Source: Porphyromonas pogonae (GTDB taxonomy: Bacteria; Bacteroidota; Bacteroidia; Bacteroidales; Porphyromonadaceae). From it: a stretch of DNA of 64,000 bases. The number at the start of each line of letters is the position of its first letter. The stretch's first letter is position 1. The notes beneath the pieces were generated by a model that was given only the letters and a program-made list of their open reading frames with translations, had not been told where the DNA came from and did not search any database. Where the stretch lies: the NCBI RefSeq assembly GCF_036320655.1, contig NZ_CP143258.1:1674001-1738000 (forward strand), written 5' to 3'. Both the position numbers and the translations under genes were made by a program. This document shows, piece by piece, positions 52,072 through 62,050 of this stretch.

Positions 52072-53118
52072 TTACAATTTTTCTGTAATAGATGTTTGTT
52101 TCTTTCTCCTCAGCCATGCCGGAATAATGAAAACGCCAATAATCAGATTGGTATAATATGAAAAAAAGCGCCAGCATACCGCTGCCATCAGGGCAATGCT
52201 TGATGATGAGAAATAATCGGCATAATATACTTTGAACATATACTCACTCAATCCGCTCCCTCCCGGTGTGGGGCTTACTATCATTAATATCCACAAAACA
52301 AATTGTCTCGCCAATGCCAATAACTGGTTACCGCCTGTATTAAAAGCAAACAAGATGGCATTGACGATCATATATCTGAATATCCAAGAAACGGCGGATA
52401 TCATGAAAGCCTGCATCCAAAAAGCAAAAGATTTTTGCTTCATTTCTCTGGCACATATTTCAAGATCTTTGTTTAGAATCTCAATATTATGCTTCCATTT
52501 TCTCAATCCGGGGAGACTAAAAAACAGTAAAAGCACTTTTGCCGTCCAAGAAGGCTTGACGAAAAGTGATATATATAGCATTACAGTGTATAAAACAATT
52601 ACAACGTACAAACTAAAAAAGACGATTGAAATACCGGAATAAAGTACTGGCGTATTACTGAAAAGATCATCCAATGTAGTGAAAAGTAAAATTACACCGC
52701 AGGACAAACTGAAAAATAATTCATCGAGAAAAAGACAAGTAATGGTAATAGCTGTAGATTTTCCCATATTAAGTCCTTCACGATTAAGGAACCAGATAAG
52801 CAGAGTACTCCCGCCAACTATTCCGGGCGTTACAGCAGAAGTAAACTCAACAAGCGAGTTTACTTCAAAGCTCTGTTTCATGGATAGCTGCTCTGATGAG
52901 AGTAGCCTAAACCTGTAGGTCATAAGCATAAACTGAATGACAAAAAAAACAAGAGCCGCAGACAGACCGGCATAGAACTGTATGTCAATAACGAGTGTAT
53001 CAAAATCACTGGGATCAAACTCATTCCACAAAATAATACCTACTACGCTGAGCCCTATCAGGATTGGTATCCATACGTGCTTTACGTTGCCTGCTACTTT
53101 CTGTCCGGCATCTTTCAT
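52072..53118 (-). CDS. Flippase-like membrane protein (lysylphosphatidylglycerol synthase TM family)
   Basis: 348 residues with about eight membrane segments (VWIPILIGLSVVGIILW, LSAALVFFVIQFMLMTY, GVILLFTTL, VIVLYTVMLYISLFV and more) and the family motif SPTPGGSGLSEY near 290. Related to YbhN/AglD-type proteins thought to move or modify lipids. The fused transferase domain of MprF is absent, so lysyl transfer is not expected. Confidence 0.82.
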   Translation of the reverse strand: MKDAGQKVAGNVKHVWIPILIGLSVVGIILWNEFDPSDFDTLVIDIQFYAGLSAALVFFVIQFMLMTYRFRLLSSEQLSMKQSFEVNSLVEFTSAVTPGIVGGSTLLIWFLNREGLNMGKSTAITITCLFLDELFFSLSCGVILLFTTLDDLFSNTPVLYSGISIVFFSLYVVIVLYTVMLYISLFVKPSWTAKVLLLFFSLPGLRKWKHNIEILNKDLEICAREMKQKSFAFWMQAFMISAVSWIFRYMIVNAILFAFNTGGNQLLALARQFVLWILMIVSPTPGGSGLSEYMFKVYYADYFSSSSIALMAAVCWRFFSYYTNLIIGVFIIPAWLRRKKQTSITEKL

Positions 53119-53164
53119 CTCATATTCTTCTTATCATGCAGCAACGAACTTGCCACAAGCGTTA

Positions 53165-54043
53165 CTAATCGATATACCGTTTTGTAATATCTCCGAAATA
53201 ATCAATTCTTCTATCACGGAAGAATGGCCACCATCGTCTTACATTTTCTGTTCTTTTGAAATCAATGTTTGCTACACATGCTTCTTCATCAAGACCAAGT
53301 TGGGCAATAATCTCTCCTTGCGGCCCTGCAATAAAACTGTGTCCCCAAAACTTGATTCCGTTTGTTTGGCATGAAGGATCCTCTTCCATTCCCACACGAT
53401 TTACAGCTATTACAGGTACTCCATTGGCCACAGCATGCCCTCTCTGTACTATCTGCCACGCATCACGCTGCCTTGTCTGCTCTTCATCTTTATCAGAAGA
53501 TTCCCAACCTATGGCCGTAGGGTAAATAAGAAGCTCTGCTCCTTTAAGAGCCATAAGTCTGGCTGCCTCGGGATACCATTGATCCCAACACACCAATACT
53601 CCCAACTTGCCTGCAGAAGTCTGTATAGGTTCAAATCCAATATCTCCCGGTGTGAAGTAAAACTTCTCATAATAAGCGGGGTCATCAGGGATATGCATCT
53701 TTCGGTATTTACCGGCAATAGATCCGTCTTTTTCTACAACCACGGCTGTGTTGTGATAAAGACCGGGTGCTCTTTTCTCAAAAAGAGAAAGGACTATTAC
53801 AATACCCAGTTCTTTCGCAATATTCCCATAATAATGAGTACTGGGACCAGGTATTGTTTCAGCTTGATTAAACACTTCTACATCTTCCGTTTGGCAGAAG
53901 TAAAGTCCATTGTGTAGCTCTTGAAGCACCACGAGTTCAGCTCCTTTTTCTGCTATGGCTCTTATGCTTTTTTCGAGCTTTAATTTGTTTGCTTCTATAT
54001 CCGATGTATTAGCTTGCTGTATTATTCCTACTTTCATTTCCAT
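53165..54043 (-). CDS. aguB: N-carbamoylputrescine amidase
   Basis: 292 residues of the nitrilase superfamily with the Glu-Lys-Cys triad: LVVLQELHN (Glu), YRKMHIPDDP (Lys) and LGVLVCWDQWYPE (Cys). It hydrolyses N-carbamoylputrescine to putrescine, CO2 and ammonia. It overlaps the agmatine deiminase gene by ten bases, which together gives the two-step route from agmatine to putrescine. Confidence 0.92.
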   Translation of the reverse strand: MEMKVGIIQQANTSDIEANKLKLEKSIRAIAEKGAELVVLQELHNGLYFCQTEDVEVFNQAETIPGPSTHYYGNIAKELGIVIVLSLFEKRAPGLYHNTAVVVEKDGSIAGKYRKMHIPDDPAYYEKFYFTPGDIGFEPIQTSAGKLGVLVCWDQWYPEAARLMALKGAELLIYPTAIGWESSDKDEEQTRQRDAWQIVQRGHAVANGVPVIAVNRVGMEEDPSCQTNGIKFWGHSFIAGPQGEIIAQLGLDEEACVANIDFKRTENVRRWWPFFRDRRIDYFGDITKRYID

Positions 54044-55098
54044 TTATTTTTATTCATAAAACCTAAGGGAAATTGCATGGTGGCACAGTGCAGACTACCA
54101 TGTTGCTGCACCAGAGCTGTACAGTCTATCCCTACGACTTCTCTTCCCGGTAAAGCATTTCTGAGGGCATCCAATGTCATCTTATCATACTCAGGTTGAT
54201 TGTAAATAGGAACCAATAAAGCGTCATTGACAAAAAGAAAGTTAGCATATGTAGCCGGTAGTCTGCATCCGTTACTGTCATGCATAGGCTTGGGCAGTGG
54301 CAATGGAATCAACTGATAGGGTTTTCCGTCAGAAGTCGTAAAACCTTGCAGTTCCTTTTCCATCTCTTGTAAATCGCGGTAATGGCTATCATCATTATCA
54401 TAGCATTTTACATAGGCTATGGTGCATGGGTCTATAAACCTTGCCAATGTATCTACATGTCCGTCAGTATCGTCTCCTTCCAGCATCCCGTTTTTCAAAA
54501 TGAGAAGTCTTTCTGCTCCCAATGATTCTTGGATGATATCAGTCAATTCATCAGGACTGAATCCCGGATTCCTATTAGGCTCCAGAAGGCAACTCTCTGT
54601 TGTGAGTATAGTGCCGATGCCGTCTGATTCCACAGAGCCTCCCTCCAAAACGAGCAACAAGCGGTTGATATATTCCACATCTTTGGCGTAAGCTCGGGAA
54701 ATGTACAGTAATCGTCCCAAAAGATTGTCAAAATTTGATGCAAATTTCATACCCCATCCATTGAATGTGTAATCGGCTACAGCCGTCCTCTCTTTATCAT
54801 CTTTGCGGATTCTTAGAGATAGCGGGGCATAGTCTCTGCACCATGTATCATTGGATGGCATTTCCATCACAAATAGTTCGTGTGGATATTCTTTGCCTGA
54901 AAATAGAGTCTTTATTTCTTGAGGTTCAGGAGTCAGTATCAGCAAATCTTCGTATCCAAGGATATTCTCAGCAATATTCAGGTAACATTTTGTTACTTCA
55001 TCAAGCATATATTCCCAATCGCTACCCTTGTGAGGCCATGATATCACTATCAAATCTTGTTTTTCCCATTCAGGAATCAGTGTTATTTTTTCAGTCAT
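54034..55098 (-). CDS. aguA: Agmatine deiminase
   Basis: 354 residues of the pentein fold: SWPHKGSDWEYM near the start, NDTWCRDYAP with the substrate-binding Asp, EGGSVESDGIGT, and the catalytic histidine in EGDDTDGHVDTLARF. The C-terminal cysteine is in GSLHCATMQFPLGF. It converts agmatine to N-carbamoylputrescine. Translationally coupled to aguB. Confidence 0.92.
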   Translation of the reverse strand: MTEKITLIPEWEKQDLIVISWPHKGSDWEYMLDEVTKCYLNIAENILGYEDLLILTPEPQEIKTLFSGKEYPHELFVMEMPSNDTWCRDYAPLSLRIRKDDKERTAVADYTFNGWGMKFASNFDNLLGRLLYISRAYAKDVEYINRLLLVLEGGSVESDGIGTILTTESCLLEPNRNPGFSPDELTDIIQESLGAERLLILKNGMLEGDDTDGHVDTLARFIDPCTIAYVKCYDNDDSHYRDLQEMEKELQGFTTSDGKPYQLIPLPLPKPMHDSNGCRLPATYANFLFVNDALLVPIYNQPEYDKMTLDALRNALPGREVVGIDCTALVQQHGSLHCATMQFPLGFMNKNKWK

Positions 55099-55107
55099 TA
55101 TGGAATA

Positions 55108-55719
55108 TTACAATTTTAGTTTATTATACTCATTCACCAGTTCCTCCCATTTGTAAGGATCATTGATCCAAAACCTGAAGTCTTTGCCTTGAGCAATAGC
55201 CTGCCGTATCATTGTGGAAGATATTTCCAGTAAAGGGGCCTCACTCATGTATACAAATTTACCACTGATATTCCTTTCTTTAAAATCATATCCGTTTCTG
55301 GGATAAATGTAAATAGGTAGAAGATTGAGTAAAACTTCATAAGCATGCCATAGTTCAATTTTAGACCAATTGTCAGCACCTATAATAAGGCTGAAATGAT
55401 CACCCGGATATAACATATGCAAGGCTCTGACAGTATTCACTGTATAATGGGGATGAGGTAAATAGGCCTCTATACAACACAATTTATAACGTGGATTACC
55501 TTGAAATGTATCGATGATGAGGCGTGATCGGAAATCGAAATCCAATTGATCCGATTTGTTTTTATGCGGATTAAGTGGGCTAAGCACTAACCATATTTCA
55601 TCAAAGCCATATTGCTCGACAGTGTAATTAGCCAAAGCCATATGTCCTATATGCAGGGGATTGAACGATCCGAAGTATAGTCCTATCTTGCGACTTCCGT
55701 TTTTTTCTTTCTTTATCAT
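55108..55719 (-). CDS. nadD: Nicotinate-nucleotide adenylyltransferase
   Basis: 203 residues. The nucleotidyl transferase motif GSFNPLHIGH is at about 17-26, LVLSPLNPHK follows, and SSTMIRQAIAQG at the C-terminal side is the ISSTxIR motif. It joins ATP and nicotinate mononucleotide in NAD synthesis. One base separates it from pncB, so the salvage step and the adenylation step are co-transcribed. Confidence 0.92.
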   Translation of the reverse strand: MIKKEKNGSRKIGLYFGSFNPLHIGHMALANYTVEQYGFDEIWLVLSPLNPHKNKSDQLDFDFRSRLIIDTFQGNPRYKLCCIEAYLPHPHYTVNTVRALHMLYPGDHFSLIIGADNWSKIELWHAYEVLLNLLPIYIYPRNGYDFKERNISGKFVYMSEAPLLEISSTMIRQAIAQGKDFRFWINDPYKWEELVNEYNKLKL

Positions 55720-56898
55720 TTAGATAAGCTCCAAAGTTTTTTGGGCTAAAAATATTTCTTCGGGGTCACCGGTATGTTTACCCTGCACATCGCTCAGTTT
55801 AATGCATTTGTGCCATTTATCTTTTTCGGTCATTTTGCACTTCCATAGCTTCATTACAATATTCATGGGTTTTACATGATCACCTACGTCATTGGAGAGA
55901 TTGGTTCCGATGCCGAAGCCTGCTCCAATGCGGCCTTGACAACTCCTTTTGATTTCTATTGCCTTTTCCGTATCCAGACCATCAGAAAAAATGATATATT
56001 TTATTTGTGGATCTACCTTTAGTTCTTGATATCTATTGATTGCCTTATCTATAAAAGTGTAGGGGTCTCCACTATCGTGCCTTAGGCTGGTAAAAAGCAT
56101 TGCATGCTTTTTGCTGAAATTGCGCATAAATACGTCTGTGGTGTAAGTGTCCGTAAGCACTGTTCCCAGATCACCATCATAAACATTGATCCAATTTTCC
56201 ATGGACATATAATTGGCCATTTTATATCCAAACATGGCGCCGTGAAACTGTATCCACTCATGCGGATGAGTACCGGATACCTTGATGTTGTGTTTATAAG
56301 CCAGATACACATTACTTGTACCGAAAAAGCACTCTTCTCCACGTTGTTTGAGTCTTTCCGTAACCCAATCTTCAATATCAAAACTAAATCTTCGTCTCAT
56401 CCCGAAGAATGAGAACCTGATATCATTCTCCTTGAATAGATCAATCTTCAGGTCAAGAGCCTCTCGGGCATAGTCCATATTAGGTTTGATACCTTTTATT
56501 TTATAATACAGTTCACTCACAAGAGCAAGTAATGGTGTTTCCCATAGTGTTACTCTATATAGGAGCCCTTCCGCAAGAATAGACAGATGGTTGTCACTGT
56601 CTATCTCCACCTTTATTTCTTCAGGATTGAAACGGAAACCTTTGAGAAAGTCAATATATATGGGGGGGAGATAAGGTAGCTCTTTTCTCAGAAAAATAGC
56701 TTCACTGTCAGTGAGAGCTAAGTCAGACATAAACTGAATTTCTTCTCTCAGTTTTTCAACAAAACCTTCAGGGTAACTCTCGTTGCCTCGGTCAATAAAT
56801 TTAAATTGTCCGTATGCTCGCGGAAAAAGTTTGGCATATGCGTAACTTGTAGTAAACTTATATAAGTCTGTATCTAATATGCTTTTAATAATGCCCAT
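55720..56898 (-). CDS. pncB: Nicotinate phosphoribosyltransferase
   Basis: 392 residues. LDTDLYKFTTSYAYAKLFP is the family start, FGMRRRFSFDIEDWV the phosphoribosyl region, SGTHPHEWIQF the autophosphorylated His segment, and RHDSGDPYTF the PRPP-binding loop. It makes nicotinate mononucleotide from nicotinate and feeds NadD. Promoter not identified. Confidence 0.93.
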   Translation of the reverse strand: MGIIKSILDTDLYKFTTSYAYAKLFPRAYGQFKFIDRGNESYPEGFVEKLREEIQFMSDLALTDSEAIFLRKELPYLPPIYIDFLKGFRFNPEEIKVEIDSDNHLSILAEGLLYRVTLWETPLLALVSELYYKIKGIKPNMDYAREALDLKIDLFKENDIRFSFFGMRRRFSFDIEDWVTERLKQRGEECFFGTSNVYLAYKHNIKVSGTHPHEWIQFHGAMFGYKMANYMSMENWINVYDGDLGTVLTDTYTTDVFMRNFSKKHAMLFTSLRHDSGDPYTFIDKAINRYQELKVDPQIKYIIFSDGLDTEKAIEIKRSCQGRIGAGFGIGTNLSNDVGDHVKPMNIVMKLWKCKMTEKDKWHKCIKLSDVQGKHTGDPEEIFLAQKTLELI

Positions 56899-56960
56899 TG
56901 TGATGTTTTTTAGAGGTGTAAACTTAAAATTGAGGTGGATTTTTGATATAAAGCCTTAGT

Positions 56961-57737
56961 TCAATCCCCCTGTTTGTTATCTGATTCGGTTGTTGAGGTT
57001 TGGTTATATTTTTCGATCAATCGCTTTGCCCTTTCTTCACTTATAATCTCCGTATTGGTTATATAATATTTTGGACTAAGAAAATCACCTATTTGGTTGC
57101 ATTTGTTTATGTAGTCTTCAAACACATTGGCTATAGGGGCACTAAAAGGCATCAAAAATTTGAATAAACAATAATGACCCTTGCATTCATACATCTCTAT
57201 TTCTCCTTTATTCTGTGAGATTGCTAATTCAAATTCTTTTCTAAGTAAGTTTTCTTGATATACTTCAAAGTCCAGAATATTTTTATGGAATACAAGTCCC
57301 ATCATACGCATCATACCATTGTGACCACCAAGACCTGTAGTAAGAGCTATTTGCTTTTCATCCATAATCTCTGATATTACACCTATCTTTGCTTCCATCT
57401 CAGCCATGAGAGCCCATTGGCGTAATGACTGCGAAAGTATATTTGAGGCAAGAAATTTTTCAATAAGCCTCAGAGCTTCTATTCTTACTCCGGATGCTAT
57501 ACGGGAAAGGTATAACTTCTTGATGTCTTCAGGTACATCGGGGTCAAATAGAGTTTCTTCGGCATACATGATCTCTTCGTCATCCATAGCGAATTTAGCA
57601 GCTTTGAGTTGTGCTGAGTTGTGGAAATATTCATTTTGCAGAACAAGAGGAATAGGCTCATCCAACTGATGAATGCGTGAAAGCATTTCATCTGAAAATG
57701 ACGGTATCTGATTTATTTTATTATTCAGTTTGTTCAT
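56961..57737 (-). CDS. Conserved helical protein, unknown function
   Basis: 258 residues from 57737 (MNKLNNKINQIPSFSDEML); 57746 adds three residues. The middle has HEAT-like helices (DVPEDIKKLYLSRIASGVR, ALRLIEKFLASN, LRQWALMAEMEAKIG), then GLGGHNGMMRMMGLVF. No signal peptide. I do not recognise a family; it is probably conserved in related Bacteroidales. It precedes pncB by 62 bases on the same strand. Confidence 0.6.
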   Translation of the reverse strand: MNKLNNKINQIPSFSDEMLSRIHQLDEPIPLVLQNEYFHNSAQLKAAKFAMDDEEIMYAEETLFDPDVPEDIKKLYLSRIASGVRIEALRLIEKFLASNILSQSLRQWALMAEMEAKIGVISEIMDEKQIALTTGLGGHNGMMRMMGLVFHKNILDFEVYQENLLRKEFELAISQNKGEIEMYECKGHYCLFKFLMPFSAPIANVFEDYINKCNQIGDFLSPKYYITNTEIISEERAKRLIEKYNQTSTTESDNKQGD

Positions 57738-57746
57738 AATTTGCAA

Positions 57747-58052
57747 AGATAAAGTTTTCGCACATTTGACACCATTTTTACAATATCAATCTTCGCGCAT
57801 ATTTCACTTTTATTGAAACAAATGAGAATTTGTTTAGTTGCACAGTTCTTTTGTATCCTTTTAATCTGCCCGGTATTTATAGCTTAATGTACACTAGCAT
57901 GTTTTTCTTTGGCTTTTATTTTTGCGTTTTTGGCAAGTATACTGGTGTCTTAGCCTAAGGTAATTCTTTAGTGATTGCAATATGTTCAGTTTCTAATCAG
58001 GCTAATTACCATAATATGTATATAAAAAAACAATAATGCTACTTGCAATAAA
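57747..58052. other. Intergenic, no feature seen
   Basis: About 300 AT-rich bases between the helical-protein gene and the end of the frameshifted GH3 gene. I see no terminator, repeat or promoter that stands out. Confidence 0.4.
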
Positions 58053-61000
58053 TCAGTAAGATAGAGCATTATATATTGCTTGATGTATTTGTTGCCTGAT
58101 ATTATTTGTAATAAGTAAGGTATTGAGGCGTGATGGATATGTTCTGTTGGAAAGGAAGATAAAGCCGATTTGTTTATCAGGGTCTATCCAGAAACATGTT
58201 CCTGTAAAGCCTGTGTGTCCGTAAGATGATGCTGAGAGGCATCAGAAGCAGCCAAACTCGCTCCTGTAAAACGAGGCTTGTCAAATCCTAAACATCTATA
58301 TCCGTGTACCCCCGTATTGCTAATAAATTGTTTGAATATTTTGGAAGGGATGATCTGTTTACCTTCATATATTCCATTATTCATATACAACATGAGTATT
58401 TTGGCTAGTTCTTCCGCTGAACCAAACAAGCCGGCATTACCGGCTATACCTCCCATACATGCAGCAGTCTCATCATCTACAGTTCCTTGTACTATTCGTT
58501 TGCGCAGAAAATTGTCTTTATGTGATGGAGCGATTGTCTCTTTTTTGATTCCTTTTTCAAGAGGATTAAAGTATAAGTGTACACCCATTGGTGAATAGAT
58601 GTTTTTTTGAATAAAATCATCTAAAGACATATCTGTTGAATTCTCTACAATGTGTTGTAGAAGTAAAAAGCCAATGTCGCTGTATTTATAGCTGCCTCGA
58701 CCCCTTAGGGGTGTAAAGGCAATTCTATCAAGCATCTTATCCTTGAAACCATTTTTCAGGAATATTCCGGGGGCAAAAGTATATGGATATTCCTTGGAAC
58801 GTTTAGAAGAAACCCATAATGCATCCCAATCAAATGATGGGTTTCCCCATGCATTGCGTCCTATTTTTATACCTTCACGGAATGGTTTGTAACGGATAAG
58901 TGCTCCTGAATAACTTGATGAATCTATCAGATCCGTATAGAAGTTGATAGAAGGTGTAAGTCCCGCCTGATGCAGCAATAACTCTTTTACTGTTATGTTC
59001 TCTAAAGGGGTATCAGCAAACCTGTATACATGATCACCCAGCTTGGTATTAAGACTTATTTTGTGCTGTGCTATAAGTAACATCACAGCAGGTGTTGTGG
59101 CTATGGCTTTTGTAACAGATGCGAGATCGTACAGCGTTTTATTATTCACAGCAGGTGCTCCTGCTGATCCTGTGAGTGTACCAAAGCTTTTATTGTATAT
59201 AATATTGTCTTTACTGATTACCACAATTTGGCATCCCGGGTAAGCTCCTTTTTGAATGCCCTCCTTAGCCAATCGGTCTATAGCACTTAGTGAAATAGGA
59301 TTAATAATGTGCTTTGAGAGGGTATTAGGCATTGTAGGGAGTTTTACGCTTTGTTTGCCATCTGTACCAAAAAGTCTGTAAACTACGGCATCTACAGATT
59401 CTTTACAATATTCGTAAGCTATGAGTACAGCTTTACTATTCGAGAAGGATGAGCTATTTCGATCCCAATAGTACGGTGAAGTAAATAGGTTGAGGATTAC
59501 AGGTGTCTTTTTTGTCAATCGGCTTATTAGTGGTACCGCTTTAGTAGAAGTGTTGTACTGATTCACGATTACCATATCATAGGATGACAGCTTTTGTTCT
59601 ATTTTTGTAACTTCTGCACTATTGGCAGGCAGTACCATGTGTGTTACTGTACCATATTTACTTACCATATTCTCAAATAAAGAGCCTTGGTTGCCTATGT
59701 TTAATACAGCTATGGATTTGTATTTACCCTCACGAAGTTTTTCAATAGTGTTATCAGTGTTTTTACGAACCAATAGGCTATTGCGCCAAAGTTTCTGGCA
59801 GAGGGCGATGGAAGCAGGAGTATAAATCTGATTTTTTACATCGTCCGGTAGTGTAGGCTCAGCCGATTTGGCATCCATGATTAGTCTGTATTTGTATTCC
59901 AATACCTTTTTGCATTTAGCATTGATCAGGGATTCACTCAGCACACCTGTCTTGACAGCATCCACGACTTCTTGTAGAGCTTTTGATGGACTAATAGGTC
60001 CCAGCAAAATATCATTACCGGCAGCAAGAGCCCTTACGGATATAGGATTTTTGGAAGAGGATTGGACTCCTCTCATCTCCAAACCGTCAGTAAAAACAAG
60101 TCCCTTGAAACCCATTTTGTTTTTGAGTAAGTCTGTAGTAATCCTATAACTCAATGAGGATGGAATAGGCTCAGGCTCTAATGCAGGTACTCTGAGATGC
60201 CCTACCATGATGCCCCCTAAGCCTGAGCGGATATACTCTCTGAAAGGTAACAACTCTGTCTTTTCTAATGACGACCGAGATGCTGATACGCTTGGCAAAG
60301 TCTTATGAGAATCTTCGGACGTATTGCCATGCCCCGGGAAATGCTTACCTACAGCCAATACGCCACCATCTTCGAGCCCTTTGGCATAAGCAATGGCTTT
60401 GCATGAGACTATCATGGGATCACTACCAAAACTACGTGTACCTATTACGGGATTCTGGGGATTGTTATTGACATCCAGTACCGGTGCAAAATTGATAAAT
60501 ATGTCCATAATACGGCATTGTCGTGCTACTTCTCTGCCATATTGATAAATGAGGCTATTGTCAACGATGTTGGATAACGCCATATTTCTAGGATATCTTG
60601 GTGCATCTTTGAGCCTCATATTGAGTCCCCACTCGCCATCCAGCGATACCAGCAAAGGGATATTACTTGTCCGTTGTAACTCATCAGACATGGTCTTCTG
60701 AGTTTCTAAATATCCTTTCTGAAATAATATACCTCCCCAATGCTCTTTGGCTATCTTATTTCTGATGAGTCTGATTGATTCAGGTCTATCTGACGGGTTT
60801 ACAACAGGCATTATCAGTTGACCCACCTTTTCCTCTAATGTCATGCCTTGCATGGTTCTATTTACCCATCGATTCATCTCTGATGAATTGACTTTTTTGA
60901 ATAAATTTGAGGGAAGGGTATTATTATGCTGAGCATGTATATACAACATACTCAATAGTGCAATAAGTGCGTAAAAAATGTATTTCCTCAGCTTGTTCAT
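58053..61000 (-). pseudogene. GH3 beta-N-acetylglucosaminidase / serine beta-lactamase-like fusion with a frameshift
   Basis: The first frame (61000-58184, 938 residues) has a signal peptide (FYALIALLSMLYIHAQ), a GH3 domain with NagZ-type KHFPGHGNTSEDSH near 220, and a C-terminal class C beta-lactamase-like domain with SVTK (nucleophile and base) and YSDIG. It then runs into 15-20 foreign residues and a stop. Another frame continues with SSYGHTGFTGTCFWIDPD and ends at 58053. That lost part holds the third motif, HTG. A two-base TC gain or one-base loss at a TCTC tract near 58235 explains the shift. Such fusions trim peptidoglycan fragments in the periplasm; the GH3 half may remain active. Confidence 0.82.
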
Positions 61001-61109
61001 TGTAAAATACGATCCTATACCGGATATGGACTACACGGTATAGAGTGAATTAAATGAGAAAACCTCTACATTAATCCTATGGGACAGAAGCTTTTGATAT
61101 GCTTGAACA

Positions 61110-61592
61110 TTATTTCATATCCGGCAAATCGCTACCGTCAAACCCAAAAGGTAACAATGTTTTATTGTCTTCTATTATTACTGCTTGTTCTTCTCCACAA
61201 AGGAGAACCTCAAAAGGATGAAATCTTGTAGCTGTTTCCATCATCACTTGACGACATGAACCGCAAGGTGAGATGAAGGGAACCCTTTGGCCTCCGCTAA
61301 AGGCTACAATCAAAAGTTTCTCCACAGAATTATCAGGATATTTTGCTCCTGCATAGAAGAGAGCAGTGCGTTCAGCGCACGTGCCTGAAGGATATGCGGC
61401 GTTTTCTTGATTGGATCCGCCTACAATGATGCCATTATCAAGTAATACGGCAGCTCCTACCTTAAATCTGCTATAGGGAGCGTGGGCTTTGAGAGCAAAA
61501 CTAATAGCCGTGTCTTCTAATTTCTTTTCAATATCGGAAAATTCATTTTTCCGAACAATCTTATATGGAATTTCTATAGATGATCTTTTCAT
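61110..61592 (-). CDS. cdd: Cytidine deaminase
   Basis: 160 residues. Zinc ligands and catalytic Glu are in TCAERTALF and SPCGSCRQV, and SRFKVGAAVLLDNG is the usual N-terminal strand. It deaminates cytidine and deoxycytidine in pyrimidine salvage. Slightly longer than the classic form (about 130-135) through an N-terminal extension. Confidence 0.93.
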   Translation of the reverse strand: MKRSSIEIPYKIVRKNEFSDIEKKLEDTAISFALKAHAPYSRFKVGAAVLLDNGIIVGGSNQENAAYPSGTCAERTALFYAGAKYPDNSVEKLLIVAFSGGQRVPFISPCGSCRQVMMETATRFHPFEVLLCGEEQAVIIEDNKTLLPFGFDGSDLPDMK

Positions 61593-61612
61593 GCTTTGAA
61601 TGTTATCGAACT

Positions 61613-61644
61613 TAAAGATAAGGCATATTATCCGTTAATTCAAA
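61613..61644 (-). promoter_or_regulatory. cdd promoter
   Basis: On the minus strand TTTG (61641-61644), 20 bases, then TATCTTTA (61613-61620), a good Bacteroidota promoter with the last G replaced. It lies 20 bases before the cdd start. Confidence 0.7.
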
Positions 61645-61663
61645 TCATAATACATGCTTTATG

Positions 61664-61850
61664 GAGACTGTTGCAAAAGTCAACAGTCTTGTGGATTTTG
61701 GAGGCAAAGCCGACAAAAGACACTTTGACCGGACAGAGAGGGTAAAGTGCAAGGCGCTAAGAGTGAGTGCACAGGGAGTTTACTTCAGGTAAATGACCAA
61801 GCGCGAATCTCGCAAGCAACGAAGCAATTGGCCTGTTATGCAACGGTCTC
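61664..61850. mobile_element. 187-bp MITE-like element with 5-bp target duplication
   Basis: The ends are inverted GAGACTGTTGCA and GAGACCGTTGCA (11 of 12). TTATG stands directly outside both ends as a target duplication. The interior codes for nothing convincing. The end sequence is of the type I associate with insertion sequences of Porphyromonas and relatives, so it is probably a non-autonomous derivative mobilised by a transposase encoded elsewhere. Confidence 0.8.
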
Positions 61851-62012
61851 TTATGGTCTATTAAAAAAACTGATAATGTTTGCAGGACAAGAACATCGTT
61901 TTTGCCTAAAAGCCTCCATTATTGGTTCGTATCTATATTTAGAGGTCGATCTCTATTGTAATAATCAGGTATGATCGGTCTGATAATCTCTGAATTTTTT
62001 CCGTGCTTTGAG

Positions 62013-62021
62013 TATCTTTGA
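62013..62021 (+). promoter_or_regulatory. -7 promoter element of the PNGase F gene
   Basis: TATCTTTGA about 30 bases before the start codon. The -33 box is not clear. The MITE-like element ends 160 bases upstream, so it may influence expression. Confidence 0.5.
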
Positions 62022-62050
62022 TGTCTGTAATCTATTAACTATATCATCAA

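Noticed and set aside
58170-58260. Programmed ribosomal frameshift in the GH3/beta-lactamase gene
   Set aside because: There is no slippery heptamer or downstream pseudoknot evident; a TC gain or single-base loss is simpler.
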